DNA of 64,000 nt from Ornithinimicrobium cryptoxanthini (GCF_023923205.1 NZ_CP099490.1:1798001-1862000), one strand, 5' to 3'; shown: positions 37,501 to 45,934, counted from the stretch's first letter. The notes: generated by a model not told the origin, from the letters alone. Translations and numbers: made by a program.

Positions 37501-38972
37501 CCGTGTCGGACAGCAACGGCGAGGGGGGTGCGGTCCTCGACCCCTCGGTGGAGAACGCCCTGCGGGCCGGCCTGGACGATTTTGAGCTCAGCGAGGAGGA
37601 CCTCGCGCTCGTCGAGGGACGCCGAGCCGAGGCGGCGGAGCAGGCCGAGGCCGCGACCCGCCCCGTGGTGGCCGTCGTCGGACGGCCCAACGTCGGCAAG
37701 TCGACCCTGGTCAATCGCATCCTGGGCCGTCGCGAGGCGGTCGTGGAGGACGTCCCTGGTGTGACCCGGGACCGGGTGGCGTATGACGCGGAGTGGTCCG
37801 GACGCCGGTTCACCGTCGTCGACACCGGCGGCTGGGAGGTCGATGCGACCGGCATCCACCTGCGCGTGGCCGAGCAGGCTGAGGTCGCGGTCGCGCTGTC
37901 GGACGTCGTCCTGTTCGTCGTCGACGCACGGGTCGGGGCGACCGACACGGACGAGAGCGTGGTCCGACTGCTGCGCCGCTCGGGCAAGCCGGTCGTGCTC
38001 GTGGCCAACAAGGTCGACGACCAGAAGGCCGAGCTTGAGGCCGCCGCGCTGTGGTCCCTGGGCCTAGGGCAGCCGTGGCCGGTCTCGGCCCTGCACGGTC
38101 GGGGCAGCGGTGACGTGCTCGACGCAGTCCTGGCCGAGCTGCCGGACAGCACGACGGTCGCCGGCGCCTATCCGCGTGGCGGCCCGCGCCGGGTGGCCCT
38201 GCTGGGGCGACCCAACGTCGGCAAGTCCTCCCTGCTCAACAAGCTGGCCGGTGAGGAACGCGCCGTGGTCGACGACGTGGCCGGCACCACCCGCGACCCG
38301 GTGGACGAGCTCATCGAGCTGGGTGGTCAGCCGTGGCGCTTCGTGGACACGGCCGGGATCCGGCGCCGGGTGCACCAGACCCGGGGCGCTGACTTCTATG
38401 CGTCCCTGCGCACCCAGACTGCGCTGGAGAAGGCTGAGGTGGCGGTCGTGCTGGTGGACGCCTCGGAGGCCATCGCCGAGCAGGACATCCGGGTGATCCA
38501 GCAGGTGATCGACTCTGGGCGGGCTCTGGTGATCGGCTACAACAAGTGGGACCAGGTCGACGAGGAGCGCCAGCACTTCCTGGAGCGTGAGATCGAGCGA
38601 GAGCTGGTCCAGGTCACCTGGGCACCGCGGGTGAACCTGTCCGCCCTGACCGGCCGGCATACCAACAGGCTGGTCCCGGCGCTGACGACGGCACTGGAGT
38701 CGTGGGACCGCCGCATCACGACCGCCAGGCTCAACGCCTTCCTGGGTGAGATCGTCGCGGCCCACCCGCATCCCGTGCGTGGAGGCAAGCAGCCACGGAT
38801 CCTGTTTGCCACCCAGGCAGACACCCGGCCACCGCGCTTCGTGGTCTTCGCCAGCGGCTTTATCGAGCACGGCTACCGGCGCTTCCTCGAGCGCCGCCTG
38901 CGCGAGGAGTTCGGCTTTGAGGGCAGTCCCATCGAGATCTCCGTGCGAGTCCGGGAGCGGCGTCGGCGTTAG
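37497..38972 (+). CDS. der: Ribosome assembly GTPase Der (EngA)
   Basis: A 491-residue double GTPase required for 50S maturation. G domain 1 (about residues 58-215): [20 protein letters not shown] domain 2 (about 230-400): [19 protein letters not shown]. The C-terminal KH-like domain includes [32 protein letters not shown]. The N-terminal 55 residues are acidic and actinobacteria-specific. The start GTG 37497 overlaps sufE; GTG 37503 is an alternative. Followed by a weak inverted repeat and the tRNA-Pro region. Confidence 0.95.
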   Translation: MTVSDSNGEGGAVLDPSVENALRAGLDDFELSEEDLALVEGRRAEAAEQAEAATRPVVAVVGRPNVGKSTLVNRILGRREAVVEDVPGVTRDRVAYDAEWSGRRFTVVDTGGWEVDATGIHLRVAEQAEVAVALSDVVLFVVDARVGATDTDESVVRLLRRSGKPVVLVANKVDDQKAELEAAALWSLGLGQPWPVSALHGRGSGDVLDAVLAELPDSTTVAGAYPRGGPRRVALLGRPNVGKSSLLNKLAGEERAVVDDVAGTTRDPVDELIELGGQPWRFVDTAGIRRRVHQTRGADFYASLRTQTALEKAEVAVVLVDASEAIAEQDIRVIQQVIDSGRALVIGYNKWDQVDEERQHFLEREIERELVQVTWAPRVNLSALTGRHTNRLVPALTTALESWDRRITTARLNAFLGEIVAAHPHPVRGGKQPRILFATQADTRPPRFVVFASGFIEHGYRRFLERRLREEFGFEGSPIEISVRVRERRRR

Positions 38973-39040
38973 TCGCTGGTGGTGGCGCCGTCTGCGACCC
39001 ACAGGTCACTCGCGTCACCTTCCGGCGTGCAGTTGGACGC

Positions 39041-39076
39041 ATCCTTCACGCTCCGGTCGGCATTCCTGTGAAGGAT
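39041..39076. terminator. Inverted repeat after der
   Basis: ATCCTTCAC (39041-39049) and GTGAAGGAT (39068-39076) are perfect inverted repeats with an 18-nt loop, inside a 222-bp gap between der and tRNA-Pro. Flanking the arms, CAGTTGG occurs as a direct repeat (near 39031 and 39082), giving a nested, partly symmetric block. It may terminate der transcription; there is no T-tract. Confidence 0.45.
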
Positions 39077-39078
39077 CC

Positions 39079-39171
39079 ATGCAGTTGGTCACCGCGCTGG
39101 GCAAGGGGTGGTCGCACCCGGTGGTCCCAGCACATAGTCAGGATTACTTTGTCGGGCGGATCATGGGATAA
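39079..39171 (+). CDS. Possible 30-residue small ORF upstream of tRNA-Pro
   Basis: ATG 39079 is preceded by GAAGGA at 5 nt, and an open frame of 30 codons ends with TAA. The product would start MQLVTALGKGW and is neither clearly membrane-spanning nor recognisable. It overlaps the likely tRNA promoter, so it may be chance. Confidence 0.2.
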   Translation: MQLVTALGKGWSHPVVPAHSQDYFVGRIMG

Positions 39172-39172
39172 G
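39144..39172 (+). promoter_or_regulatory. Probable promoter of tRNA-Pro
   Basis: TTACTT (39144-39149) and GATAAG (39167-39172) are spaced 17 bp apart. Transcription would start about 15 nt before the mature tRNA 5' end. Confidence 0.4.
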
Positions 39173-39194
39173 GTTCAGGTCGCTCACGAGCACT

Positions 39195-39268
<74 letters not shown>

Positions 39269-39284
39269 CCGAGGAACGTGCAGG

Positions 39285-39322
39285 TCAGAGGCCGTCTCCA
39301 GAACATCTGGGACGGCCTCTGA
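39285..39322 (+). terminator. Terminator after tRNA-Pro
   Basis: TCAGAGGCCGTC (39285-39296) pairs perfectly with GACGGCCTCTGA (39311-39322) around a 14-nt loop, 16 bp beyond the tRNA. It may also stop the convergent VOC gene. Confidence 0.75.
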
Positions 39323-39384
39323 ACTGTCCGCCGATGCCCGTGCTGGTCCGGCACGCAGCGCGTGGTCAGGCACCTCAAGAGCCG

Positions 39385-39873
39385 TCAGGTGCGGACTGCC
39401 GCCTCCATCGCGCTCTTGATCTCGGAGACATCGATGCGGGACTGCGACAGCATGGTGCGCATCGCAGCGGCCGCACGCTGAGGGTCGGGGTCCTCGAACA
39501 GCTCGTCCAGCTCGCTCGGATAGATCTGCCAGGACAGGCCGAACCGATCCTTGAGCCAGCCACAGGGACCGAACTCGCCACCCGTCCCCAGCGTCTCCCA
39601 GAGCCGGTCGGCCTCCTCCTGGTCGTCGCAGGCCAGGACCAGGGACGCCGCCTCGGTGAAGGGGAACTCCGGTCCTCCGTTGAGGGCCTGGAAACGCTGG
39701 CCGTTGAGCTCGAAGTCCACGGTCAACACACTGCCGACCGGGTTGGGCGACGGCGTCTCGACCGTGTAGTGCGTGACTTTGGTGATGCGCGAGTTCGGCA
39801 CCAGGGAGACATAGAAGGTGGCTGCCTCCTCGCCCTCGGTGTTGAACCACAGACAGGTGGTGACCGGTAGCAT
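39385..39873 (-). CDS. VOC-superfamily (PhnB/3-demethylubiquinone methyltransferase-like) protein
   Basis: A 162-residue protein with two beta-alpha-beta-beta-beta units. FNTEGEEAATFYVSLVPNSRI and GGPEFPFTEAASLVLACDDQEEADRLWE are typical of the PhnB/YP_-type glyoxalase-fold group annotated after a misassigned methyltransferase family. The enzymatic activity is unknown. The ATG at 39873 has AAGGAG at 7 nt on the minus strand; the longer frame is spurious. It stands alone between the tRNA terminator and a divergent phospholipid gene. Confidence 0.85.
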   Translation of the reverse strand: MLPVTTCLWFNTEGEEAATFYVSLVPNSRITKVTHYTVETPSPNPVGSVLTVDFELNGQRFQALNGGPEFPFTEAASLVLACDDQEEADRLWETLGTGGEFGPCGWLKDRFGLSWQIYPSELDELFEDPDPQRAAAAMRTMLSQSRIDVSEIKSAMEAAVRT

Positions 39874-40002
39874 GTGTGGGCTCCTTGCCAGATCGGTGAC
39901 GCCGCGGGTGCGGTGCCTAAGGTTCAGACCGACTCTCCCGCCTGATCTCATCGGTGCGCGCCGTGTCGGACTATCTGCGCCCACGGCCGTAGGCTGTCTC
40001 CC

Positions 40003-40608
40003 GTGAGCAAGAGGCAGGGGCACGGGGGTGGTCAGAACGCGCTCAACGTGCCCAATGTGCTGTCCATGCTGCGCGTGGCTGGAGTCCCCATCTTCCTGTG
40101 GGCCATCCTGACCGAGCAGGACGTGCTGGCGCTCCTGGTGCTCATGGGATCGGGGATTACCGACTACCTCGACGGCAAGATCGCCCGTCACTATGGCCTG
40201 GTCACGACGCTGGGCCAATATCTCGACCCGATCGCCGACCGGCTCTACATCGCCTCGACCCTCTTCGGCCTGGCCTGGCGCGACATCATCCCGTGGTGGT
40301 TGGTCGCACTGCTGGTCGCTCGCGACGCCTTCATCCTCGGGATGTATCCCGCGGTGCGCTCCTACGGCCTTCCGGTGCCCCCGGTGCACTTCATCGGCAA
40401 GGCCGCCACCTTCAACCTCATCTATGCCTTTCCCCTGCTGCTGCTGGGCAGCTTCGACTCCTGGCTCGGCACGGTCGCCCTGCCGGTTGGTTGGGCCTTC
40501 GCCTGGTGGGGCACGGGGCTCTACTGGCTGGGCGGGCTGCTCTATGCGTGGCAGGTCAGCGATATGCTCGGCCAACGACGGAGACAGTGGCAGGCGGTGG
40601 ATGCGTGA
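40003..40608 (+). CDS. CDP-alcohol phosphatidyltransferase (PgsA2-like)
   Basis: A 201-residue, six-helix membrane enzyme. The family signature D-G-x2-A-R-x8-G-x3-D-x3-D is complete (DGKIARHYGLVTTLGQYLDPIADR, starting near residue 55). It exchanges the CMP of CDP-diacylglycerol for an alcohol; the acceptor is not certain (glycerol phosphate or another). It is first in the conserved cluster with DUF881 genes and gcvH, like mycobacterial Rv1822. TAGGCT ends 7 nt before the GTG, suggesting a leaderless message. The stop overlaps the next GTG. Confidence 0.9.
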   Translation: MSKRQGHGGGQNALNVPNVLSMLRVAGVPIFLWAILTEQDVLALLVLMGSGITDYLDGKIARHYGLVTTLGQYLDPIADRLYIASTLFGLAWRDIIPWWLVALLVARDAFILGMYPAVRSYGLPVPPVHFIGKAATFNLIYAFPLLLLGSFDSWLGTVALPVGWAFAWWGTGLYWLGGLLYAWQVSDMLGQRRRQWQAVDA

Positions 40609-41468
40609 GGTTCCTACGCAACCGAGTCGTCGACCCCGATCGGGACCCCGCGGAGTCGATGGCTCTCCTCCGCGAGGTGATGGACCCACCGCTCGACCCG
40701 GGATACAGCTCCTGGGCTGAGACGCGCGAGCTCAGTGGGCTGCCGCGGAGCACCGGGGGCAAGAGCTGGCTCCTGCTCGTGACGGCAGTGGCGCTGGGCT
40801 TCCTGCTCACGGTGTCGGCGCAGACGTTGCGCACCCCCGCCCTCGACGACGGCACGGCGGAGAGCGAACTGCGGGAGCGAGTCGAGGCCGCCGACCTGCT
40901 GGGTGACGAGCGGGCTGCTGAGATCGATGTGCTGCGGACCGAGGTGGCGGCGCTGCAGGCCTCGCAGCTGGCCGCGCAACCTGACCCCGCTGCTGCGCGC
41001 GCGGCGTCGATCAACGCGGGGGCCGCGGCACTGGTCGGACCCGGAGTTGTGGTCACGCTCAACGACCCGCCGCTCTCGGCGGATGCGCAGGAGGGCGAGC
41101 GGGTGCTCTCCCGAGACGTGCAGCTCATCGTCAACGGACTCTGGGCCAACAGCGCCGAGGCGATCTCGATCAACGACCTCCGGCTGACCTCGACCTCGAC
41201 GATCCGGTTTGCGGGCAAGGCCATCGTCGTCGACAACAAGGGGTTGGCGCGCCCCTACGTGATCAGCGCCATCGGCCCGCAGGCACAGCTGATGGCCGAG
41301 CTGACCTCGGGTGACACGGGCACCTATCTCAGCGACCTCAGGTCCGAGTTCAGGATCGTGGTCGACGTTGCTGCAGACGATGACATCACCGTGCCGGCAG
41401 CGGCCCGGCTCAGCACGCGGGTCGCGCGTGTGCCGGACGACAGCATGACAACGGAGGACAGTTCGTGA
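40605..41468 (+). CDS. DUF881 membrane-anchored protein (first copy)
   Basis: A 287-residue protein with a hydrophilic N-terminus of about 60 residues, one membrane helix (SWLLLVTAVALGFLLTVSA, about 62-82), a coiled-coil segment (about 90-130), and an extracytoplasmic DUF881 domain (GAAALVGPGVVVTLNDPP, VNGLWANSAEAISINDLRLTSTSTIRFAGKAIVV). The GTG at 40605 overlaps the previous stop. Rv1823-like. The function is unknown; DUF881 genes sit beside division and envelope genes. Confidence 0.88.
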   Translation: MRFLRNRVVDPDRDPAESMALLREVMDPPLDPGYSSWAETRELSGLPRSTGGKSWLLLVTAVALGFLLTVSAQTLRTPALDDGTAESELRERVEAADLLGDERAAEIDVLRTEVAALQASQLAAQPDPAAARAASINAGAAALVGPGVVVTLNDPPLSADAQEGERVLSRDVQLIVNGLWANSAEAISINDLRLTSTSTIRFAGKAIVVDNKGLARPYVISAIGPQAQLMAELTSGDTGTYLSDLRSEFRIVVDVAADDDITVPAAARLSTRVARVPDDSMTTEDSS

Positions 41469-41797
41469 TCCCTCTCATCGGCCTGCTGGCGGGCGTCTTT
41501 ATCGGGCTGTTCCTGTCGCCGACCGTGCCCCTGTGGCTCGAGCCCTATCTGCCGATCGCCGTGATCGCTGCCCTTGACGCGGTGTTCGGCGGTGTTCGTG
41601 CTGCCCTGGACGGTGCCTTCAACGACAAGGTCTTCGTCGTGTCGGTGCTGTCCAACGTGCTCGTCGCCGCTGTGATCGTCCTGCTCGGCAACCAGCTGGG
41701 GGTCGGAGCACAGCTCTCGACGGGTGTCGTGGTCGTCCTGGGGCTGCGGATCTTCTCGAACGTCGCCGCCATCCGGCGCCACCTCATGGGGGCCTAG
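41465..41797 (+). CDS. sbp: Small basic protein, DUF1290 family
   Basis: A 110-residue protein with three or four membrane helices. The pattern IPLIGLLAGVFIGLF, VIAALDAVFGGVRAALDGAFNDKVF and NQLGVGAQLSTGVVVVLGLRIFSNVAAIRRHL is typical of Sbp/Rv1824. It sits between two DUF881 genes, which suggests a membrane complex of the three. The GTG overlaps the previous stop. The function is unknown. Confidence 0.9.
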   Translation: MIPLIGLLAGVFIGLFLSPTVPLWLEPYLPIAVIAALDAVFGGVRAALDGAFNDKVFVVSVLSNVLVAAVIVLLGNQLGVGAQLSTGVVVVLGLRIFSNVAAIRRHLMGA

Positions 41798-41800
41798 CCC

Positions 41801-42922
41801 GTGGCACAGCCCCGCAAGAAGCGCCGGGCGGTGCGCCGGCAGGGACCGCCGCCCGTCCGCTCAGCTCCGGACGTCGCGATCGACCTCGGCCAGCCACCTG
41901 TTGCTGAGGTGGTCAGCGACTCGACCGCCGACGAACCGGCGGTCGAGTCACCAGGCATGGACCAGCGAAACGATGCCACCCCAAGCGATGCCATACCGAG
42001 CGATGCCACACCGAGCGATGCCACCCCAAGCGATGCCACACCGAGCGATGCTGCCCCGGACGGTGACGAGCCGGGCGATGTCCCGCCAGCAGGAGATGCG
42101 GCATACGAGATCCCGACCGAGACCGCTGCTGCCGCTCCGGTCGATGCCGGCCCGGTCGACGACGATCCCGCCACGCCAGCGGCAGAAGGCGGCAACATGC
42201 CGGTCTCCACGCGCCACGCGTGGCGCCGCCTCGAACGTCTGCTCAAGCCTCGCATCAGCACCGGCAACGTGCTCGCTGCGCTGATGACGCTCGCAGTCGG
42301 GTTTGCCCTGGTCGCTCAGGTGCAGAACGCGCAGGGCGGCGGGTTGCAGGACCTCTCCGAGACCGAGCTGGTGGCGCTGCTCGACGACGTGAGCGAGCGG
42401 GCCGACTCGCTCGAGGAGGAGATCCGGCTCCTGGAAGCCGACCGGCGCACCCTGGAGCAGGGGTCGGGTGTCGAGGCAGCGGAGGCCGCCCAGGCACGCC
42501 TGACCAGCAACCAGATCCTTGCCGGGTCGGTGCCGGTCATCGGACCAGGCATCACGATGAGTGTGTCGGCACCAGAGGGCGGGTTCACTCCGACGATGAT
42601 GATCGACGTCATGCAGGAGCTGCGCAACGCCGGAGCAGAGGCCATCCAGTTCGGCACCGTGCGGGTCGTCGCGAACACCTGGATCGGGACCGAGGACGGG
42701 CAGCTGACGGTGGACGGGCAGATCGTGGAGGCACCTTTCCGCATCCTCGCGATCGGCGACTCGCACACCCTCTCCGGCGCGATGGCGATCCCCGGCGGCT
42801 TCACCGACAGCGTGCGCGGCATCGGTGGTGACGTGCAGATCGTGGAGGGTGAGTCGCTGCTCATCGACTCCTTGAAGATCACGGGCGAGCCTCGCTACGC
42901 TCGCCCCGTCCCGTCAGAGTAG
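41801..42922 (+). CDS. DUF881 membrane-anchored protein (second copy) with repeated N-terminal arm
   Basis: A 373-residue protein. The cytoplasmic N-terminus of about 160 residues begins with a basic patch (PRKKRRAVRR) and is otherwise acidic and disordered, with six ATPSD-type pentapeptide units. It is followed by one membrane helix (about 163-182, VLAALMTLAVGFALVAQV), a Glu/Leu coiled coil, and a DUF881 domain (LAGSVPVIGPGITMSVSAPEGG, VRVVANTWI, YARPV end). Rv1825-like. It starts 3 bp after sbp. Confidence 0.88.
   Translation: MAQPRKKRRAVRRQGPPPVRSAPDVAIDLGQPPVAEVVSDSTADEPAVESPGMDQRNDATPSDAIPSDATPSDATPSDATPSDAAPDGDEPGDVPPAGDAAYEIPTETAAAAPVDAGPVDDDPATPAAEGGNMPVSTRHAWRRLERLLKPRISTGNVLAALMTLAVGFALVAQVQNAQGGGLQDLSETELVALLDDVSERADSLEEEIRLLEADRRTLEQGSGVEAAEAAQARLTSNQILAGSVPVIGPGITMSVSAPEGGFTPTMMIDVMQELRNAGAEAIQFGTVRVVANTWIGTEDGQLTVDGQIVEAPFRILAIGDSHTLSGAMAIPGGFTDSVRGIGGDVQIVEGESLLIDSLKITGEPRYARPVPSE
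41972..42061 (+). repeat. 15-bp tandem repeat in the second DUF881 gene
   Basis: Six consecutive 15-bp units starting GATGCC (the last GATGCT) encode D-A-T/I-P-S pentapeptides. Units 1 and 4 (CACCCCAAGC) and units 3 and 5 (CACACCGAGC) are identical pairs, which suggests expansion by duplication of two units at a time. Confidence 0.9.
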
Positions 42923-42963
42923 GGTCGGCACCACGGAACGTTTCGATGAGGAGACTGGAAGAC

Positions 42964-43353
42964 ATGAGCGAACTTGAGTACCCCGAGGACCTTCGCTACA
43001 CCAGCGACCACGAGTGGATCCGGGACCAGGGAGAGGGCGTGGTCCGGGTCGGCATCACGTCCTACGCCCAGGACGCGCTGGGCGACGTGGTCTATGCCAG
43101 CCTTCCGGCCGTCGGCGATGAGCTGGCCGTGGGTGACGCCTGCGGCGAGGTGGAGTCGACCAAGTCCGTCAGTGACATCTACGCACCGCTCGCCGGTGAG
43201 GTCGTCGCCGTCAACGAGGCGCTCGACGCCACCCCCGAACTGCTCAACTCCGACCCCTACGGTGAGGGCTGGATGATGGAGATCAAGCTGGCCAACGAGG
43301 CGGACCTCGACGGGCTCCTGGATGCGGGCGCCTACCGGGAGCAGGTCAACTAG
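42964..43353 (+). CDS. gcvH: Glycine cleavage system H protein
   Basis: A 129-residue lipoyl carrier shuttling the aminomethyl intermediate between GcvP, GcvT and lipoamide dehydrogenase. The lipoylated lysine is in EVESTKSVSDIYAP (about residue 64). The ATG at 42964 follows GGAGACTGGAAG and gives the conserved start; 42946 would add six residues. gcvP is downstream in the same cluster, but gcvT and the lipoamide dehydrogenase are not in the window. Confidence 0.95.
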   Translation: MSELEYPEDLRYTSDHEWIRDQGEGVVRVGITSYAQDALGDVVYASLPAVGDELAVGDACGEVESTKSVSDIYAPLAGEVVAVNEALDATPELLNSDPYGEGWMMEIKLANEADLDGLLDAGAYREQVN

Positions 43354-43379
43354 GCTGGCGGTCGAAACGAGGAGGTTTT

Positions 43380-43832
43380 GTGAGCGACAGGGAGCGTGAG
43401 CACTACGGGTCCGGTGTGGACCCGACAGCCAACCTGCCCCCGGGGGCCGACCTGCCGGCGCAGGGCTACTCCTTCGACGAGGACCTGCCGCGGCTGTCCG
43501 ACGCCGACCAGCGCACGGTCGATGCGCTCTTGCCGGGCACGGCCCTGCTGATCGTCCTGCGCGGACCCAACACCGGCGCGCGCTTCCTGCTCGACGCCGA
43601 GGAGGTCAGTTCTGGACGGCATCCGAGCAGTGACATCTTCCTGGACGATGTCACCGTCTCGCGTCGGCACGCGGTCTTCGCGCGATCGGGCTCCGGCTAT
43701 GAGGTGCGCGACATCGGGTCGCTGAACGGGACCTACGTCAACCGTGAGCGGATCGACCAGCAGACGCTGGAGCCGGGGGACGAGGTCCAGATCGGGAAGT
43801 TCCGGCTGGTCTTCTATCTTGGGCGGCAGTGA
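43380..43832 (+). CDS. garA: FHA-domain protein, GarA/OdhI homologue lacking the phospho-switch motif
   Basis: A 150-residue protein with a C-terminal FHA domain (about 60-148: RGPNTGARFLLDAEEVSSGRHPSSDIFLDDVTVSRRHAVF, DIGSLNGTYVNRERI, GDEVQIGKFRLVF). The phosphothreonine-binding Arg, Ser and Asn are present. GarA inhibits 2-oxoglutarate dehydrogenase and regulates glutamate metabolism, and is switched off by phosphorylation of an N-terminal ETTSV motif. No such motif is seen in the first 55 residues here. AGGAGG lies 5 nt before the GTG. Confidence 0.9.
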   Translation: MSDREREHYGSGVDPTANLPPGADLPAQGYSFDEDLPRLSDADQRTVDALLPGTALLIVLRGPNTGARFLLDAEEVSSGRHPSSDIFLDDVTVSRRHAVFARSGSGYEVRDIGSLNGTYVNRERIDQQTLEPGDEVQIGKFRLVFYLGRQ

Positions 43833-44605
43833 GTCTGCTCACGATCGGACAGGTGCTGCGCGAGCTGCAGCAGGAGTTCCCAGATCTCACCGTCTCCAAG
43901 ATCCGATTCCTCGAGACTGAGGGGCTGGTGCTGCCGCAGCGCCGAGAGTCGGGTCAGCGTGCCTTCGCCCCTGACGATGTGGTGCGCCTCCGCTTCGTGC
44001 TGCGGGCCCAGCGAGACAAGTTCTGGCCGCTGAAGGTCATCAAGGCAGCCCTGGACCGGATGGACCTGGGGGTGGACCTCCAGACTCCGGAGCGATCGAC
44101 CAACGAGTATGCCGAGGCACCGGGCACCGAGGACCAGGCCGGGACCGGCGACGGCCCGGCCGGCAGCGCGGCCACCGACACCTCTGCCAGTGCCGCGCCC
44201 CGGCTGCCGACGGCCGCCCAGCTGCGGCGCCGACGAGCGATCCGGCTGACCCCGCTCGAGCTGCGCGAGCACACCGGGCTGGACCTGGCGGCCTACACCC
44301 AGCTCAAGGCCTTCGGACTGATCCGGCTCGACTCCTCGGGCCGCCACCCGGCCGACGACCTGGACGTCGCCCGGGAGTGCACCGCCTTGGCGGCCTACGG
44401 GCTGGAACCACGCCACCTGCGCCTCTTTCGGGTCGCCGCCGACCGGGAGGTGAGCCTGGCCCAGCAGATCCTCGAGCCGGTCCGCCGTCGGCGAGCCCGA
44501 GGGGTGCCCGAGGCTGACCCGGAGGCGCTCGAGACGGAGATCATCGCCCACACCCTCGCCCTCCACGTGGCCCTCGTGCGGGCAGGTCTGGGTCAGACGC
44601 AGTAG
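43829..44605 (+). CDS. MerR-family regulator (FtsR/Rv1828-like)
   Basis: A 258-residue regulator. The N-terminal winged helix-turn-helix (LTIGQVLRELQQEFPDLTVSKIRFLETEGLVLPQR) is of the MerR type, with a longer wing than classic MerR. A disordered Ala/Thr/Gly linker (about 95-130) joins a second helical domain beginning RLTPLELREHTGLDL. The Corynebacterium homologue FtsR controls ftsZ. No metal cysteines are present. The GTG overlaps the garA stop. Confidence 0.9.
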   Translation: MSLLTIGQVLRELQQEFPDLTVSKIRFLETEGLVLPQRRESGQRAFAPDDVVRLRFVLRAQRDKFWPLKVIKAALDRMDLGVDLQTPERSTNEYAEAPGTEDQAGTGDGPAGSAATDTSASAAPRLPTAAQLRRRRAIRLTPLELREHTGLDLAAYTQLKAFGLIRLDSSGRHPADDLDVARECTALAAYGLEPRHLRLFRVAADREVSLAQQILEPVRRRRARGVPEADPEALETEIIAHTLALHVALVRAGLGQTQ

Positions 44606-44615
44606 CCTGGGGTGC

Positions 44616-45110
44616 GTGAAGGAGTTGGACGTCCTGGGTGTGCGCGTCGAGATGCCGACCAACAACCCCATCGTGCTGTTGCGGGAACGAGATGGCCAGC
44701 GTTACCTGCCGATCTGGATCGCCGCGCCCGAGGCCACTGCGATCGCCTACGCCCAGCAGGGCGTGCAGGCACCGCGACCGCTGACCCACGACCTGATGGT
44801 CACCGTCCTGGAGGATCTGGGTCACCGGTTGGACGAGGTGCGGATCACCAGGCTCGAGGACAACATCTTCTATGCGGTCCTGGTCATTGACGGCACGATC
44901 GAGATCTCGGCCCGGCCCTCGGACGCCATCGCCCTCGCGCTGCGAGCCGCGACGCCGATCCTGGCTGCCGAGGACGTTTTGGACGCCGCCGGCGTGGCGA
45001 TGGCTGTCGATGACGAGGACGAGGTGGAGCGCTTCCGCGAGTTCCTGGACCAGGTGTCGGCAGAGGACTTTGACGAAGGACAGGACGACCCACCGCGTGG
45101 CGGTGATTGA
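44616..45110 (+). CDS. DUF151 (bifunctional nuclease-like) protein
   Basis: A 164-residue protein with the DUF151 core LGVRVEMPTNNPIVLLRERDGQRYLPIWIA, EATAIAYAQQG, RPLTHDLM and SARPSDAIALALR. Plant and Thermotoga members have been linked to nuclease activity, but the activity of actinobacterial ones (Rv1829-like) is not established. The acidic C-terminus extends beyond the domain. TAGCCT ends 7 nt before the GTG, so translation may be leaderless. Confidence 0.88.
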   Translation: MKELDVLGVRVEMPTNNPIVLLRERDGQRYLPIWIAAPEATAIAYAQQGVQAPRPLTHDLMVTVLEDLGHRLDEVRITRLEDNIFYAVLVIDGTIEISARPSDAIALALRAATPILAAEDVLDAAGVAMAVDDEDEVERFREFLDQVSAEDFDEGQDDPPRGGD

Positions 45111-45169
45111 CCCAGGGCGCAACTACGCCTACCGTCGAATCACACCAACGTAGTCTAGGAGGACTGCCA

Positions 45170-45742
45170 GTGGGCACAGGAGCCGAAGTGCGCGGCCCGC
45201 AGGATCCCGCGTCGCCGGAGCAGGGGTTGCTGTTCACCTCCGACGTGCCAGCGCTCGAGGAGGGCATCGGCTACCGCGGTCCGACCGCGTGCAGCGCGGC
45301 CGGGGTGACCTACCGACAGCTGGACTACTGGGCCCGGACCGGGCTGCTGGAGCCGTCCGTGCGCAACCCGAGCGGGTCGGGCACCCAGCGTCTCTACAGC
45401 TTCCGCGACATCCTGGTCCTCAAGCTCATCAAGCGGCTGCTGGACGCGGGGGTCTCCCTGCAGCAGATCCGGGTCGCCATCAACCACCTGCGCGAGCGAG
45501 GGGTGCAGGACCTGGCGCACATCACCTTGATGAGCGACGGCGCCAGCGTCTATGAGTGCACCTCCGACGACGAGGTCATCGACCTGGTCCGCGGCGGACA
45601 GGGCGTCTTCGGCATCGCCGTCGGAAGCGTGTGGCGCGAGGTAGAGGGGACCCTGGCCTCCATGCCCAGCGAGAAGGCTGAGGCACCCGGCGCAGGCGAC
45701 GATGAGCTCTCGCAGCGCCGGCGCGCCCGCAAGAGCAGCTGA
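45170..45742 (+). CDS. MerR-family regulator (Rv1830-like)
   Basis: A 190-residue regulator with the HTH CSAAGVTYRQLDYWARTGLLEPSVR (about residues 38-62) and helical DUF-like effector part (SFRDILVLKLIKRLLDAGVSLQQIR). The GTG at 45170 has a perfect AGGAGG at 7 nt (45157-45162); an in-frame GTG at 45107 overlaps the DUF151 stop and would add 21 unconserved residues. The target genes are unknown; the paralogue upstream and gcvP downstream are conserved neighbours. Confidence 0.88.
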   Translation: MGTGAEVRGPQDPASPEQGLLFTSDVPALEEGIGYRGPTACSAAGVTYRQLDYWARTGLLEPSVRNPSGSGTQRLYSFRDILVLKLIKRLLDAGVSLQQIRVAINHLRERGVQDLAHITLMSDGASVYECTSDDEVIDLVRGGQGVFGIAVGSVWREVEGTLASMPSEKAEAPGAGDDELSQRRRARKSS

Positions 45743-45799
45743 ACCGCAGACCTCTCGGGTCGGCACCTTTCTGGTTAGACTCGGCACTGCTGTTGAACC

Positions 45800-45915
45800 C
45801 GCGCGTGAGAGTCCTCACGCTGTGAGGCGCCGAAGGGGCAATCTCCCCGCCAAGCTCTCAGGCGCCAGGAACGCGCGGCCGAGGCAACTCTGAACGGGTC
45901 ACCGGACAGAGGGGG
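45800..45915 (+). promoter_or_regulatory. Glycine riboswitch ahead of gcvP
   Basis: The 192-bp gap before gcvP holds the glycine-aptamer landmarks in order: GTGAGAGTCC (45805-45814), GGCGCCGAAGGGGCAA (45826-45841), CTCTCAGGC (45855-45863) and GGACAGAGGGGG (45904-45915). It is close to the gcvP ATG (45935), leaving little room for a terminator, so control of translation initiation is likely. A single aptamer is clear; I cannot confirm a second. It should turn gcvP on when glycine is abundant. Confidence 0.88.
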
Positions 45916-45934
45916 CGCACCAGAAGGAGCCCTC

